A stretch of DNA of 64,000 nt, taken from Boswellia sacra. Lineage: Eukaryota; Streptophyta; Magnoliopsida; Sapindales; Burseraceae. This document shows positions 1 to 11,237 of this stretch, piece after piece; within the stretch, counting starts at the first letter, position 1, and every line of letters begins with the position of its first letter. The DNA lies in contig SNVD02005095.1 of assembly GCA_013180625.2 (NCBI GenBank), positions 1 through 64,000 on the forward strand, given 5' to 3'. The translations under genes and the position numbers were made by a program. A model generated the notes under the pieces. That model was not told the origin of the DNA and made no database searches. It saw only the letters and a program-made list of their open reading frames with translations.

Positions 1-110
1 AGATTTAAGTCTGCAAAAGAGGTGTTGAGGAAACTGGGGCCTGCCATATCATCTTGATGTCCTTACTGCTTAGTACTAACGCCTCTAAGTTGGGAAAGAC
101 CTAAAAAACA
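1..110 (-). pseudogene. LRR fragment of an NBS-LRR (CNL) resistance-gene relic, distal part
   Basis: Read on the minus strand, an intron-like TTTTTTAG acceptor is followed by a frame reading VFPNLEALVLSSKDIKMIWQ, then a stop. The pattern PNLExLxLSxKDIKMIW is typical of the C-terminal LRRs of At4g27190/RPS5-like CC-NBS-LRR proteins, which recognise pathogen effectors inside the cell. The remaining LRR remnants lie at 9,350-10,500, on the other side of copia element A, so the element split what was once a continuous LRR region. The fragment runs off the window edge. Family assignment rests on motif recognition only; the relic is certainly non-coding as it stands. Confidence 0.5.
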
Positions 111-198
111 ATCAGATAAAAGAGAAACTTTGAGCTAGATTTCTATCAAACATTTTCACTTGATGCATAGAAATTGAATTGATGACCAGGCCAAAGAT

Positions 199-203
199 CA
201 ACT
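199..203. repeat. Target-site duplication of copia element A, left copy
   Basis: CAACT here is repeated exactly at 8393-8397, directly outside the two LTR ends. A perfect 5-bp duplication is what Ty1/copia integrase leaves. Confidence 0.95.
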
Positions 204-528
204 TGTTGACCCAGGTATGGCAACCCAAGAGGGGGGGTGAATTGGGTTTTTATTTATCAAAACGGATTTAGAAAACTTTTCTTGAAAGATCAAAATTAGT
301 TCACTCTTTCTTTGAAAATAAAGGTGAAGAAGATAAAATTAGAATTTATCAAAGATGCAATCAAAAGAATAATAATTATGAACAATCACAAGTGCAAGTA
401 AATGTAAAGAGGAAAGGGATAGAGAGAGTGCAAACTCAATTTACGTGGTTCGGCAAACCTTGCATACGTCCACGGGCTCCTAGCTCCACAAGCTAGGCTT
501 TCCATTAAATTGTAGAAATCTTTACAAC

Positions 529-710
529 TTGCTTGATGAACAACCTCACCAAGACTTTATCTTCCAACTCTTGATAACACCATACCAAGAGTTCTTCTTG
601 ATGAACAACCTCACCAAGGCACTTTCTTCAACCCTTGATAACACCACACCAAGAGTTCTTCTTGATGAACAACCTCACCAAGGAAACATTTCTCTCAAGG
701 ATAACTTTTA
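529..710. repeat. 64-65-bp tandem repeat inside LTR A (3' LTR)
   Basis: The phrase TGATGAACAACCTCACCAAG recurs at 534, 599 and 663, spaced 65 and 64 bp. A decayed version of the same array occurs in the other LTR at about 7005-7185. Confidence 0.8.
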
Positions 711-999
711 TCCTTTACAATAAGATCTCACTCTCACCACAATACAAGAACAAAGATAATTGTTTATAACAAAATATAACTCTCCTCAAAGAGTAGATCA
801 AAAATATAAAAGCTCTATAAACTTGATATTTCTCTTGGCTTTTTTGCTTGATAAAATGCTTCTCTTGCACTTGTTGAATGCATGGGAGAATGGCTCCTTT
901 ATAGGCAAATGAGATGAACTTAATCAAGTGAAGACACCAACTCCAAATTTTCTGCCCACCATACAAAAAAAAACACCGTAATCTGTCTGCCATGTTGTC

Positions 1000-1700
1000 A
1001 ATGTTCTGTTTACAATTTGAAAATCTGCAAAACATAAAAGATTTTCAATTTTAATAAGCTTTCCAACTCATTAAGAATCAAGTCATTTGGATATCTGTAG
1101 CTCAAGATATGGCCAAACCACCATTCGGTGCTCATGTGACTTGATTTTTCTTTCTTGTGTCAGTCCACCAAATTGAATGATAATTCTGTCAGCCTTCGGT
1201 TTGAAATTTGAATTTCTTCAAACATGAAAAATCTGCATATTTGAATAATGTTTCCAAAACATTAAGAATCAAAGCATTTGGATATCTCTATCTTAAGATA
1301 TGGCCAAAACACCATTCGGTGCTCATGTGAGTTGATTTTTCTTCTTTGTGTCAGTCCACCGAATTGCATGTCAATTATGTCGGCCTTCTGTTTGAAATTT
1401 GAATTTTTTCAAACCATATGAAATGTTCTTCATTAAGTCATCTTTCCAATGCCGCAAGAATCAAGTCATTTTGATTTTTCTAGCTCAAGATATTTCCAAA
1501 GGAGTATTCGGTGCTCATGTCAGCTGCTTCCATTTGTCTTTCAACTTGCATGATGATTTGGACAACCTTGCACTTGAAATTTGAATTTCATTAAAAAATA
1601 TGAAATGTTATAAATTGAGTAAGCTTTCCAAAGGCTCAAGAATCGCATCATTTGGATATTTGTAGAGATATATATGACCAATTGATTGAACTTTGCTCAT
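1000..1700. repeat. About 191-bp degenerate tandem repeat inside LTR A (3' LTR)
   Basis: ATTCGGTGCTCATGT recurs at 1123, 1314 and 1506 (spacing 191 and 192). It is flanked each time by GAAATTTGAATTTC-like and CATTTGGATAT-like blocks, giving three to four diverged units. The same array occupies about 7490-8180 of the other LTR, so it predates this insertion. Confidence 0.8.
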
Positions 1701-1918
1701 GTGTCACATTCCTTGAGTCAATCCTTGTTCTTAAACTTTGGTGCCTTTAACATGTAGTCTTCTCCTTAGCTTCAACACTTCATTTTAATAAGCCTCTTCT
1801 TAATTTTACAATTATTTCAATGATCTTACTCTTGCACATAAATAAACATGTTAGTAAATCTCAATTAATCAATGTGTATTGTTATCATCAAAATTATCAT
1901 GTAGCCTTAGGGCTAACA

Positions 1919-2126
1919 ATCTCCCCTTTTTTGATGATGACAAACCATTGATTGCTTTAAAATATAATCTAAAATCAAGAATGAAAATAAAATCAACAAT
2001 AAGCAAAAAGAATGGCACTTGTTATGAATATAAGCAATCCAACTATTTCTCCCCCTTTTGTTATCATCAAAAAAAAAAAAATTGTAATCAAATTAACTAC
2101 TCCCCCTAAATATATTCTCCCCCTTA
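1919..2126 (-). promoter_or_regulatory. Multiple polypurine tracts next to the 3' LTR of element A
   Basis: C-rich runs on the plus strand are purine runs on the element's own strand. The one touching the LTR is 1919-1931. Further copies lie at about 2049-2059, 2099-2106 and 2116-2124. PPTs prime plus-strand DNA synthesis. Repeated PPT-like motifs upstream of the 3' LTR have been described as a hallmark of plant Sireviruses. Confidence 0.75.
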
Positions 2127-2150
2127 ACATATGCTACCATTCAAAGATTA

Positions 2151-5100
2151 TCATATTAAAGCAAAATTAAGACATATCCACATGCCTAATTCTCTTCTAA
2201 TTATGCAAAATCTATCTTGACTAAGGGGTTTAGTAAATATATCAGCTAAGTGTTTATCGGTGGGAACAAATTCTAAAGAAATATTACCTTTTTGCACATG
2301 ATCTCTAATAAAATGATGTCTAATCTCTATATGCTTAGTCCTAGAGTGTTGTTTTGGATTTTTTGAAATGTTGATGGCACTTGTATTGTCACATTTGATG
2401 GGAATATGATCAAATACCACACCATAATCTTTTAAAATTTGTTTCATCTAAAGAGATTGTGCACAACAACTTCCTGCTGCAATATACTCAGCTTCCGCGG
2501 TTGATAAGGCAACAGAATTTTGTTTTCTACTAAACCATTAGACTAATGCATGTCCTAGAAAATGGCAAGAGCCACTGTGCTCTTTCTATCAAAAAGACTT
2601 CCAGCAAAGTCCGCATCGGAATAACTAATTAGATCAAAATTATCACACTTAGGATACCAAAGACCTAGATTTATGGTTCCAAGAAGATATCTAAATATCC
2701 TTTTGACACCCTTAAGGTGAGATTCCTTTGGATAAGACTGAAATCTAGCACACATACACACACTAAACATAATATCAGGTTTACTAGGAGTTAAATACAA
2801 AAGAGAGCCAATCATACCTCGATATTTTGTTACCTCAACATCTTTTCCTTTCTCATCTTTGTCAAGCTTGGTTAATGTACCCATGGTGTGTTATATATCC
2901 TTGAATTATCCATGCCAAACTTCTGAGAAGATCTCTGTGTATTTAGCTTGATTAATGAATGATCCCATCTATTGATTTGCTTGATTTAAGTCTCAGAGAA
3001 ATTTAATTCTCCCATTAAGCTCATTTCAAAATCTTTTTGCATGCACTTGGAAATTTCCTCACACATAGAATTATTAGTTGCACCGAATATAATATCATCA
3101 ACATAGATTTGAACAATTAATAAATCATCATTTTTTGTTTTAACAAAAAGAGTAGTATCAACTTTTTCCATTTCGAAACCATTATCAATGAGAAATTTGC
3201 TCATCTATCATACCATGCTCTTGGTGCTTGTTTCAAACCATAAAGTGCCTTTTTGAGTTTAAAAACATGGTTTGGAAAATCATGATTTTGAAAACCAAGA
3301 GGTTGCTCTACATATACTTCCTCCATAAGGTAACCATTTAAAAATGCACTTTTGACATCCATTTGATATAATGTAAAATTTTTATAACATGCAAATCACA
3401 CAACATTCTAATGGATTCTAATCTAGCAACCGGTGTAAAGTTTTCCTCATAATCAATACCTTCTTCTTGATTGTATCCTTGAGCAACAAGTCTAGCTTTG
3501 TTTCTAATAATGGTGCCATTTTCATCTACTTTATTTCTACAAATCCATTTAGTGCCTATAATAGAATGATTTTTAGGTCTAGGGACTAATTCCCAAACCT
3601 GATTTATACATACGCTAAGCTCATGTCTTATTGGCAAGAGCCGAAAGCAAACTTTCGGCATTGTTCGCTTCTTTAAAAGATTGTGGTTCAAAGTGCGGAC
3701 AAAAGCAAAAGGATGCAAAGTTCGAAAAAGAAGAATCTAGTTTTCATACCGTGTGATGGTTCAACCAATAATAAATCGTTTTGTTTTTTGAACAGTCTAA
3801 CTGACCTTTAGGTGAGCTTTTGCATACCTCATTCCTTTGGTAATTCTTGGAATAAGTCATTTAGCTTCCTCACAAGCTTTTCTTGTTGATAAGGTGTAAT
3901 TCATATTGGCCTCTTTTTATCAAGCCTTGATTCCTTGATTTGCCTTTCTACCTCAACAATATCATCATCTAAATTCTTTGAAGAAATAACATTAGTTTCA
4001 TCAAATTCAACATGCATAGATTCTTCAATAGTAAAAGTCTTTTTGTTAAAAACTCTATACGCTTTACTATGGTTGGAGTAGCCAACAAAAATTCCAACAT
4101 CGGCTTTTGCATCAAATTTTCCAAGGTTATCCTTGGTGTTTAAAATAAAACACTTACATCCAAAAACTTTAAAAAATCCAATGTTGGGTTTTTTTCCTTT
4201 CCAAAGTTCATAAGGAGTTTTCTTTATTAAAGCTCTAATATGGACTCTATTGATTATAAAGCATGCGGTATTAACGGCTTCGGCCCAAAATATTTTGGCA
4301 AATTATTTTCAAGTAACATGGTCCTAGCCATTTCTTGGATAGTCCTATTTTTCCTCTCAACAACACTATTTTTTTGTGGAGTTCTAGGTGTAGGAAAATT
4401 ATGCGTCAAAACCATTTGTCATCACAAAGATTTTCAAATGCAACCTTGTCTACTTCAACCACCATGAAACTCCTATGGACACAAATAGAAGACCTTTTTG
4501 ATTTTGGACATCTTTTTGCAATTGTGAAAAAAGCTTGTGTATGGCCTGATTTTTAGTTTTCAAGAATAATACCCAAGTGAATCATGAATAATCATCCACA
4601 ATAACAAAAACATAATACTTTCCACCAAGGCTTTGAGTTCTTGATGGTCCAAATAAATCCAAATGAAGTAATTGTAGAGGTTTATTTGTTGAAATAAATT
4701 TCTTTGTTTAAAAGAAGTTCTCACTTGTTTTCCAAATTGACAAGCATCACAAATTTTATCCTTTTCAAATTTTATTTTTGGAAGACCATCAACTAAATCA
4801 TTTTTAGAATTTTTGAAATTGTGTCCATGCTAGCATGACCTAACCTTCTATGCCATAACCAAGCATCATGATAAACAATGAAATAATTTTCTACATAATA
4901 ATTAACATCAATATCAATTGTATAAATATTACCACATCTATTACCAACAAATAATGTCTTATTGTTACTAACATCCTTAATCACACATTTATTAGCCTCA
5001 ATTGACTAATACTAATCAAATCATGTAAGCAAAACATTTTCAATAATAGGTGAAGAAGGGTTACCAATATCACCATGTTCGATTACCCTTCCTTTGGCAT

Positions 5101-5210
5101 TATCACCGAAGGTCACATATCCTCCTTTCTTGATGAATAATCTTGAGAACTTGGAGGCATCTCCGGTCATATGCCTTGAGCATCCACTATCTAAGTACCA
5201 CTTGTGTTTG
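2151..5210 (-). pseudogene. pol: Decayed copia pol of element A (protease, integrase, RT, RNase H)
   Basis: On the minus strand, in order: an aspartic protease with an intact active-site motif (LDSGCSRHMTG, about 5204-5165); a GAG-pre-integrase domain with WLWHRRLGHASMDTI (4984-4793); integrase remnants broken by stops (4790-3990); reverse transcriptase in two blocks (3718-3338 and 3204-2986) with the YVDDIIFGATN catalytic motif; an RT-connection block (2884-2555); and RNase H with [13 protein letters not shown] and SRTKHIEIRHHFIRD (2447-2151). The domain order, protease-integrase-RT-RNase H, defines Ty1/copia. Frameshifts and stops separate the blocks, so no polyprotein can be made. Blocks remain close to consensus, which fits a young element. 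Confidence 0.9.
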
Positions 5211-6624
5211 CCACTCCTTTGTCTCTACAATCAACCTTCAAGGAGTAACTTTTTGGTACCCAAAAGTTCTTGGGTCCTTGGGGGTTAGTTTTGGTACTTT
5301 TTGGAACCCATATTTGTTTCAAATTAGGATTTCTCTTAATATAGCAAGAATGCACTTTGTGTCCTTTTCTTCCACAATAAGTACATGAATGATTAGTATT
5401 ATTCCTAGAAGATGCATGGGCAAAATAATTTTTAAAATACTTTTGATTTTGATGAGTTTTATATCCTAAACCTCTTTTATCAAAAACACACCTTTGGTTT
5501 TGTAACATAGAATTCAAATTTTTTGTGGCTTTTTGTACAAACTATGCATCAATATTTCTTATAATCAGTGATTTTTTCACCTTTTTCAACAATAACATTT
5601 TCTTTCTCTGATTTATCAAAAATCCTTTTCGTTTAAAATCTCATTTTCGAGTTTTAATAAATGTGTATTTGATTTTCCAAACTTATACACAAATCTTTTT
5701 TGCTTTAAAACTTTCATTTTTCATTTACTAAATCTCATTATTTCACCAACGGATCTTATAATTGAGATACCAATGTATTTTTGATTTCTATTTTGAAAGG
5801 CTCATGATTTTTGAATTTTGTTTATCAACTTGCACATGTAATTTTGAAATGCTTCAAGTAATTTCATCATAGTGAAGCTAGGGTGTGCTGGTATTAGACA
5901 TAACTTATCTCCATTTTCCTTAAAGCCAGGAAGCACATGTTTGCCATTTTGCAATCTTCTTCTTCATTCTTCTTCAAGGTGATTTCATGAGTCATGAGAG
6001 AACCCATAAGTTCTTCTAATGGTATTTGGTGAGGTCCTTTGCTTCTTGAATTGCCGTCACCTTTGGCTCCCAAGATTTTGGTAGACACCTAAGAATCTTT
6101 CTCACCATTTCAACCTTAGAATAAGATTTACCAAGAGATTTCAAACTATTAATAATATCCGTAAATCTAGTAAACATTTCAGAAATTGATTCATCCGATT
6201 TCATCTTAAAAAGCTCATAACTATGAACTAGCATACTAATTTTGGATTCTTTAACTTGACTAGTTCCTTCACGAGTTACTTCAAGTGTGTGCCATATTTC
6301 TTGTGCCGTAGAACAAGTAGATATTCTATTAAACTCATTTCTATCTAGAGCACAATACAACACATTCATAGCGTTAGCATTCAAACTCAATTTCTTTTTA
6401 TCATCTTCACTAAACTCTTTAGGTTCTTTAAGCATGCATTCCCAATATTCAATTTTGGTAGGAACAAAAGGTCCTTCCAAAACAATAGACCACAAATCAT
6501 AATCAAAAGATTTCAAGAAAATACTAATTCTAGTTTTCCAATAATAGTAATCACTTCCATTAAAAAATGGAGGTCTAGAGATAGAAAGTCCCTCAACATA
6601 TGAAGTTGAATTAAAAGTAGCCAT
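5191..6624 (-). pseudogene. gag: Decayed copia gag of element A (UBN2-type) with zinc knuckle
   Basis: The start at 6624 opens a 202-residue frame (ATFNSTSYVEGLSISRPPFF, then WKTRISIFLKSFDYDLWSIV) typical of the UBN2 gag-polypeptide family of copia elements. These proteins form the virus-like particle. A frameshift near 6060-6090 moves the frame to 6088-5894. After a degenerate stretch, the nucleic-acid-binding CCHC knuckle is intact as CTYCGRKGHKVHSC (about 5392-5343), followed by lysine-rich sequence leading into the protease. The start codon lies 44 bp inside the primer-binding site, as expected for a copia leader. Confidence 0.88.
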
Positions 6625-6667
6625 AGCTCAAAATCGGTTAAGATTTAAAAAAAAAATGAGCAACCTT

Positions 6668-6679
6668 GCTCTGATACCA
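6668..6679 (-). promoter_or_regulatory. Primer-binding site of element A (initiator tRNA-Met)
   Basis: GCTCTGATACCA on the plus strand reads TGGTATCAGAGC on the element strand, the complement of the 3' end of plant initiator tRNA-Met. It lies 2 bp from the 5' LTR and primes minus-strand cDNA synthesis. Confidence 0.93.
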
Positions 6680-6681
6680 CT

Positions 6682-8392
6682 TGTTGACCCAGGTAAGGCA
6701 ACCCAAGAGGGGGGGTGAATTGGGTTTTTATTTATCAAAACGGATTTAGAAAACTTTTCTAAAAGATCAAAATTAGTTCACTCTTTCTTTGAGAATAAAG
6801 GTGAAGAAGATAAAATTAGAATTTATCAAAGAGCAATCAAAAGAATAATAAGGATGAACAATCACAAGTGCAAGTAAATGTAAAGAGGAAAAGGATAGAG
6901 AGAGTGCAAACTCAATTTACGTGGTTCGGCAAACCTTGCCTACGTCCACGGGCTCCTAGCTCCGCGAGCTAAGCTTTCCACTAAGTTGTAGCATCTTTAC
7001 AACTTGCTTGAGGGAAAAACCTCACAAGACTTTTTCTTCAACTCTGATAAACACCACACAAGAGTTATTCTTGTATGGAACAATCTCACCAAGGCCAACT
7101 TTCTTCAAACCCTTGATAACACCACCACCAAGAGTTCTTCTTGATGAACAACCTCACCAAGGAATTATTTCTCTCAAGGATAACTTTTATCCTTTACAAT
7201 AAGATCTCACTCTCACCACAATACAAGAACAAAGATAATTGTTTATAACAAAATACAACTCTCCTCAAAGAGTAGATAAAAAATATAAAGCTCTCTAAAA
7301 ATGATATTTCTCTTGGCTTTTTTGCTTGATAAAATGCTTCTCTTGCACTTCTTGAATGCATGGGAGAATGGCTCCTTTTATAGGCAAATGGGAAGAACTT
7401 AATCAAGTGAAGACACCATCTCCAAATTTTCTGCCCACCATAAAAACCGTAATCTTGTCTGCCATTTTTGTCAATGTTCCGTTTGAAATTTGAAAATCTG
7501 TAAAACATAAAAGATCTGCACATTTGAATAAGCTTTCCAACGCATCAAGAACCAAGTCATTTGGATATCTGTAGCTCAAGATATGGCCAAAACACCATTC
7601 GGTGCTCATGTGACTTGATTTTTCTTCCATGTGTCAGTCCACCGACTTGAATGATAATTCTGTCAGCCTTCCATTTGAAATTTGAATTTCTTCAAAACAT
7701 AAAAGATCTTCATATTTGAATAAGCTTTCCAAAACATTGAGAATCAAAGCATTTGGATATCTCTATCTTAAGATATGGCCAAAAAACCATTCGGTGCTCA
7801 TGTGAGTTGATTTTTCTTCTTTGTGTCAGTCCACCGAATTGCATGTCAATTATGTCGGCCTTCTGTTTGAAATTTGAATTTTTTCAAAACATATGAAATG
7901 TTCTTCATTAAGTCATCTTTCTAATGCCACAGAATCAAGTCATTTTGATTTTTCTAGCTCAAGATATGTCCAAAGGAGTATTCGGTGCTCATGTCAGCTG
8001 CTTCCATTTGTCTTTCAACTTGCATGATGATTTGGACAACCTTGCACTTGAAATTTGAATTTCATTAAAACATATGAAATGTTATAAATTGAGTAAGCTT
8101 TCCAAAGGCTCAAGAATCACATCATTTGGATATTTGTAGAGATATATATGACCAATTGATTGAACATTACTCATGTGTCACATTCCTTGAGTCAATCCTT
8201 GTTCTTAAACTTTGGTGCCTTTAACATGTAGTCTTCTCCTTAGCTTCAACACTTCATTTTAATAAGCCTCTTCTTAATTTTAAAATTATTTCAATGATCT
8301 TACTCTTGCACATAAATAAACATGTTAGTAAATCTCAATTAATCAATGTGTATTGTTATCATCAAAATTATCATGTAGCCTTAGGGCTAACA
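6682..8392 (-). repeat. 5' LTR of copia element A
   Basis: 1,711 bp, TGTTGACC to GGCTAACA, next to the primer-binding site and therefore the promoter-bearing 5' LTR. It contains the same 64-bp array (about 7005-7185, more decayed) and 191-bp array (about 7490-8180) as the other LTR. Confidence 0.93.
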
Positions 8393-8397
8393 CAACT
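8393..8397. repeat. Target-site duplication of copia element A, right copy
   Basis: CAACT, identical to 199-203. Confidence 0.95.
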
Positions 8398-9340
8398 AAC
8401 ACGGGAAAGAAGTTTTCCTTTCAGATCCTACTTGATTTGAGAGGAAAAAAATTAGCAAACACAGAGAGAATTCATGCACGTTTTTCCATCCCACTCCACT
8501 CATTCACTCTCCAAAATTTAAGACTGAGGAAATTGAAAAATATTTATTATTTCCCTTTTTATTCCCCCTATTCCTCCTTATAAAAAGGATTTCCGGTTTG
8601 AGTGTTTCCAAATAATATAACAACTGAAATTAAACTACCATGAAGAGAATAGAAGGACATAGTAAATAATACGAATTTTCAATCAATTATCATATCAATT
8701 GAGACAACTTGGGAAGAGCAATAATTTTATTATTAATATTTAGTCTATCACAAGTAGCCAATAAATACTTGAATTTAAAAAAAGTTGCATAACATGAACA
8801 TGATCATACTTGACTGAATAATATTAAGTGACTTATGTTTGACAATGAAAAAATAAATCAATTTATTTGTAGGTGAAGTAGTTGGGAATGGTAAAGTAAA
8901 AAGACTGTATTGTTTTCAAAATTAGATTTTATTCCTTTTAGGCCCTCCTAGCACAACCTTAGTCGTGGCATGCACTCCAATCTCCTTGATTCTATAAACT
9001 AGTTTCTACAAGGGTGCTCTCTTACACTAGAAGACTTGAATAGCAACAGAAATACTGTTACTACAGAGGAATAGTAAACGACAAGAAAGGACTCACATAA
9101 CCATAGAGAGAGACTGACAGCAAAGCAAAATTAGATGAAGAATACAAGACTTATAAAATGATGAAATGTGTTTGGCATCATAGTAAAATGTGGCCTTGGA
9201 CAATCAATTTTTAAAGGAAAGTGCAAATCAGCCAATAAACCAAAAAATCAAAATGATATATCAAGTAGCGTCTCACAATTGATTTTCTTAAGATTAGGAA
9301 ATTCTGAAGAAAATAACTTTACTTTTTGTCACACCCACAC
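8398..9340. other. Intergenic or decayed intronic DNA
   Basis: No coding frame is supported here. The stretch lies between element A and the recognisable LRR remnants, so it may be intron or decayed exon of the same resistance-gene relic, but I see no motif that shows it. Confidence 0.4.
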
Positions 9341-10470
9341 ACATGGAAACTGATTAATTTTGGCCACTTTGAAATATGTATTCCAGGGTAGAAAGTAATA
9401 ACTTCAGGTAGGTTTTCATGTGTCAGAGAAGTGACCTGAGAAAAGACAAACCTAGCAGTTGCTTCTGCTCAGTCTTCCTCTGCAATAATCTCTTTCACAT
9501 AACAATGACTCACGCCAAGTATTTGCAGCTGCAAAAGACTCTTGGCAATGGAGGGTGGAAATAGATCCTTCAGACTCTAACAATTCACTATACGTAGTTT
9601 TGCAAAGTGCAGCTTTCCTTGGGGGTCCTTATTCCATACTTGCTTCAGTTTTGGTAGCTCAATGATATACAATTCTTTTAACTGGCAGGTATGGAATGTG
9701 TTCCTTCAAAATTTAGCCCTTGGAGAACAAATATTTCTTCTAGTGAGCCACAACCAGCAACATTATTGACTCAAGCCTGGAGAATCTACTGAGCATATTA
9801 GATGGAAAAATAGTGCATTAATTATCACAAGATGCAACTACCATTAGTTTTAGTTGACAAAGGGAATCTGCAGTGAGATGGGTGTGCCATAGCTAGTTAT
9901 CCATGTTGGAAAAAACCATTTCCTCTAAGCAGGGGAATGCAACTTATAGAGCGTAGATTATCACAAGATGCAACTAACATTAGTTTTAGTTGACAAAAGG
10001 AATCTGCAGTGAGATGGGTGTGCCATATCATCTTTAAGTTATCCATGTTGGAAAAAAACCATTTCCTCTAAGCAGGGGAATGCAACCTATAGTGTTCTCA
10101 CCATTGAGTTACAAAAACTTCTTTTAGTTCCAATTAAATAACAGGAAATTATTTATTAAATAAAGTAATTGGGAATAAGATATGGGTAGCATGTGAATGA
10201 TACATTAAATTCCATAAGACCACAAAGCTAATACAAGAGGGATGCAGAGGAGAAACAAAGCAAGGAAGAAGTCCTCTACCTTTTCATTAAAAAAAAAAAA
10301 GGTTGAATGTCCATTGAGCACATTTGTTCAACATCTGCACCAGCTATTAAGTCTGTTCTTATATTTTTCAAGATGAATGTGTTCAGTTTAGGACATCTCT
10401 TTATCTTTAATTTTTTCAAAGATGGAAATTCAGTATAACTATCTGAGTAAATTCTGGTGAGATTTTAAGG
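9341..10470 (-). pseudogene. LRR region of an At4g27190/RPS5-like resistance-gene relic
   Basis: Minus-strand frames carry diagnostic LRR phrases of plant CC-NBS-LRR immune receptors. Near 9715-9370 they read LKELYIIELPKLKQVWNKDP, then SLKDLFPPSIAKSLLQLQIL, EIIAEED and ITFYPGIHISKWPKL. Near 10060-9960 (and in the duplicated unit) they read NMDNLKMIWHTHLTADSFCQ. Near 10455-10300 they read YTEFPSLKKLKIKRCPKLNT. Several in-frame stops and frame changes show it is dead. No NBS or coiled-coil part is visible in the window. The gene continued past the copia insertion to the fragment at 1-110. Family attribution is by motif; exact subfamily is inferred. Confidence 0.75.
9821..10096. repeat. 136-bp tandem duplication within the LRR relic
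   Basis: Two adjacent copies (9821-9956 and 9957 to about 10096) share ATTATCACAAGATGCAACTA, GGGAATCTGCAGTGAGATGG and CCATTTCCTCTAAGCAGGGG, with a few substitutions and a small indel. Each encodes one LRR-like unit. 136 is not a multiple of three, so the duplication also breaks the frame. Confidence 0.88.
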
Positions 10471-10499
10471 TCTCTATTGTTAGGAAGTTTTGTTGAGAG

Positions 10500-11000
10500 A
10501 ACATACAAGCTCAAGTAGATCCATTAGACATAAATGTCGATTAAGCCAAAAGTTCACATACAAATCAATGTAGTAAAAATGTGAAAAAGAGATTTTAATT
10601 AAAAAAATAAAATAAAATTGATGTTGAAAATGGCCATATAAAACTTACACTAATTTGCATACTTTTTGCTTATAAGTATAATATTACCCAAGTCAACAAC
10701 AAACTAAATATGTCCATAGCAAAAAACAACAACAGTAACACAGACGCATTCATGTGAAACAACTTTTACATTAGATATCAGATGAGGGCAAATAAAAAGA
10801 AAGAGTTCAGCTATTATAAGAGATTAAAGATACAATTGATCAGTGGCAGACCCCAAATGGAACCTAAATGTATTAAGTGATCCATCTCTAAAAGCATAGT
10901 CAATGTACGACACGACAGTCCTTATTTATTTATTTATTTTGGTACCGTTGCTTTTGAATTTTTATTTAACGAGTGAGAACAAGTGAAGAGAATAATAGTG
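10500..11000. other. AT-rich intergenic DNA
   Basis: No gene or clear repeat apart from a short TTTA microsatellite at about 10924-10941. Confidence 0.5.
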
Positions 11001-11024
11001 AATAACAAGGTTTTAATAACCTAC

Positions 11025-11237
11025 CATTTCATTGAAAAGTGTTGTGCTGGTATCATGGTCATCCTCCCAAAAACCTTCATTGGAACACATATCAGTAGTC
11101 AATTTCTTCTGTCTTTTTGGCAACGTGGAAGGTTTCCTCCTAATATTCAGATCATACAGCAATGAGATGCAATCAACTGACTCCTGGAGTGATGGAAGTG
11201 GCACCTTACCAGTTGGGACAAATCTGAGAATCAATAC
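11025..11237 (-). other. Candidate exon, unrecognised
   Basis: A minus-strand frame from a TTCTCAG acceptor-like site (near 11237) to an ATG|GTAGGT donor-like site (11025/11024) is open for about 70 residues. It reads FVPTGKVPLPSLQESVDCIS, a basic stretch (RRKPSTLPKRQKKL) and an acidic tail (EGFWEDDHDTSTTLFNEM). I do not recognise the family. It lies upstream of the LRR relic on the same strand and could belong to it or to another lost gene. An overlapping plus-strand ORF of 90 residues looks like its shadow. Low confidence that it is coding. Confidence 0.25.

Larger units (their letters stand above)
204..1918 (-). repeat. 3' LTR of copia element A
   Basis: Starts TGTT and ends AACA, 1,715 bp, matching 6682-8392 almost throughout. 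It is the 3' LTR because a polypurine tract (complement at 1919-1931) abuts its inner edge. It holds two blocks of internal tandem repeats, listed separately. Several short ORFs in it are LTR sequence, not genes. Confidence 0.93.
204..8392 (-). mobile_element. Full-length Ty1/copia retrotransposon, Sirevirus-like (element A)
   Basis: An 8.19-kb element on the minus strand with two LTRs of about 1.71 kb that begin TGTTGACCC and end GGCTAACA. A perfect 5-bp TSD (CAACT) flanks it. Inside lie a primer-binding site matching initiator tRNA-Met, a decayed gag, a pol in the copia order (protease, integrase, RT, RNase H) and polypurine tracts beside the 3' LTR. Several extra PPT-like C-rich runs occur near the 3' LTR, a feature reported for Sireviruses. 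The LTRs differ only at scattered positions, so insertion is fairly recent, yet the coding region has stops and frameshifts. It probably moved in trans, or decayed quickly. It inserted into an LRR pseudogene. Confidence 0.93.

Noticed and set aside
715..1035. 106-codon ORF, with a relative at 7,194-7,523
   Set aside because: LTR sequence of element A, frame-shifted between the two LTRs; no domain.
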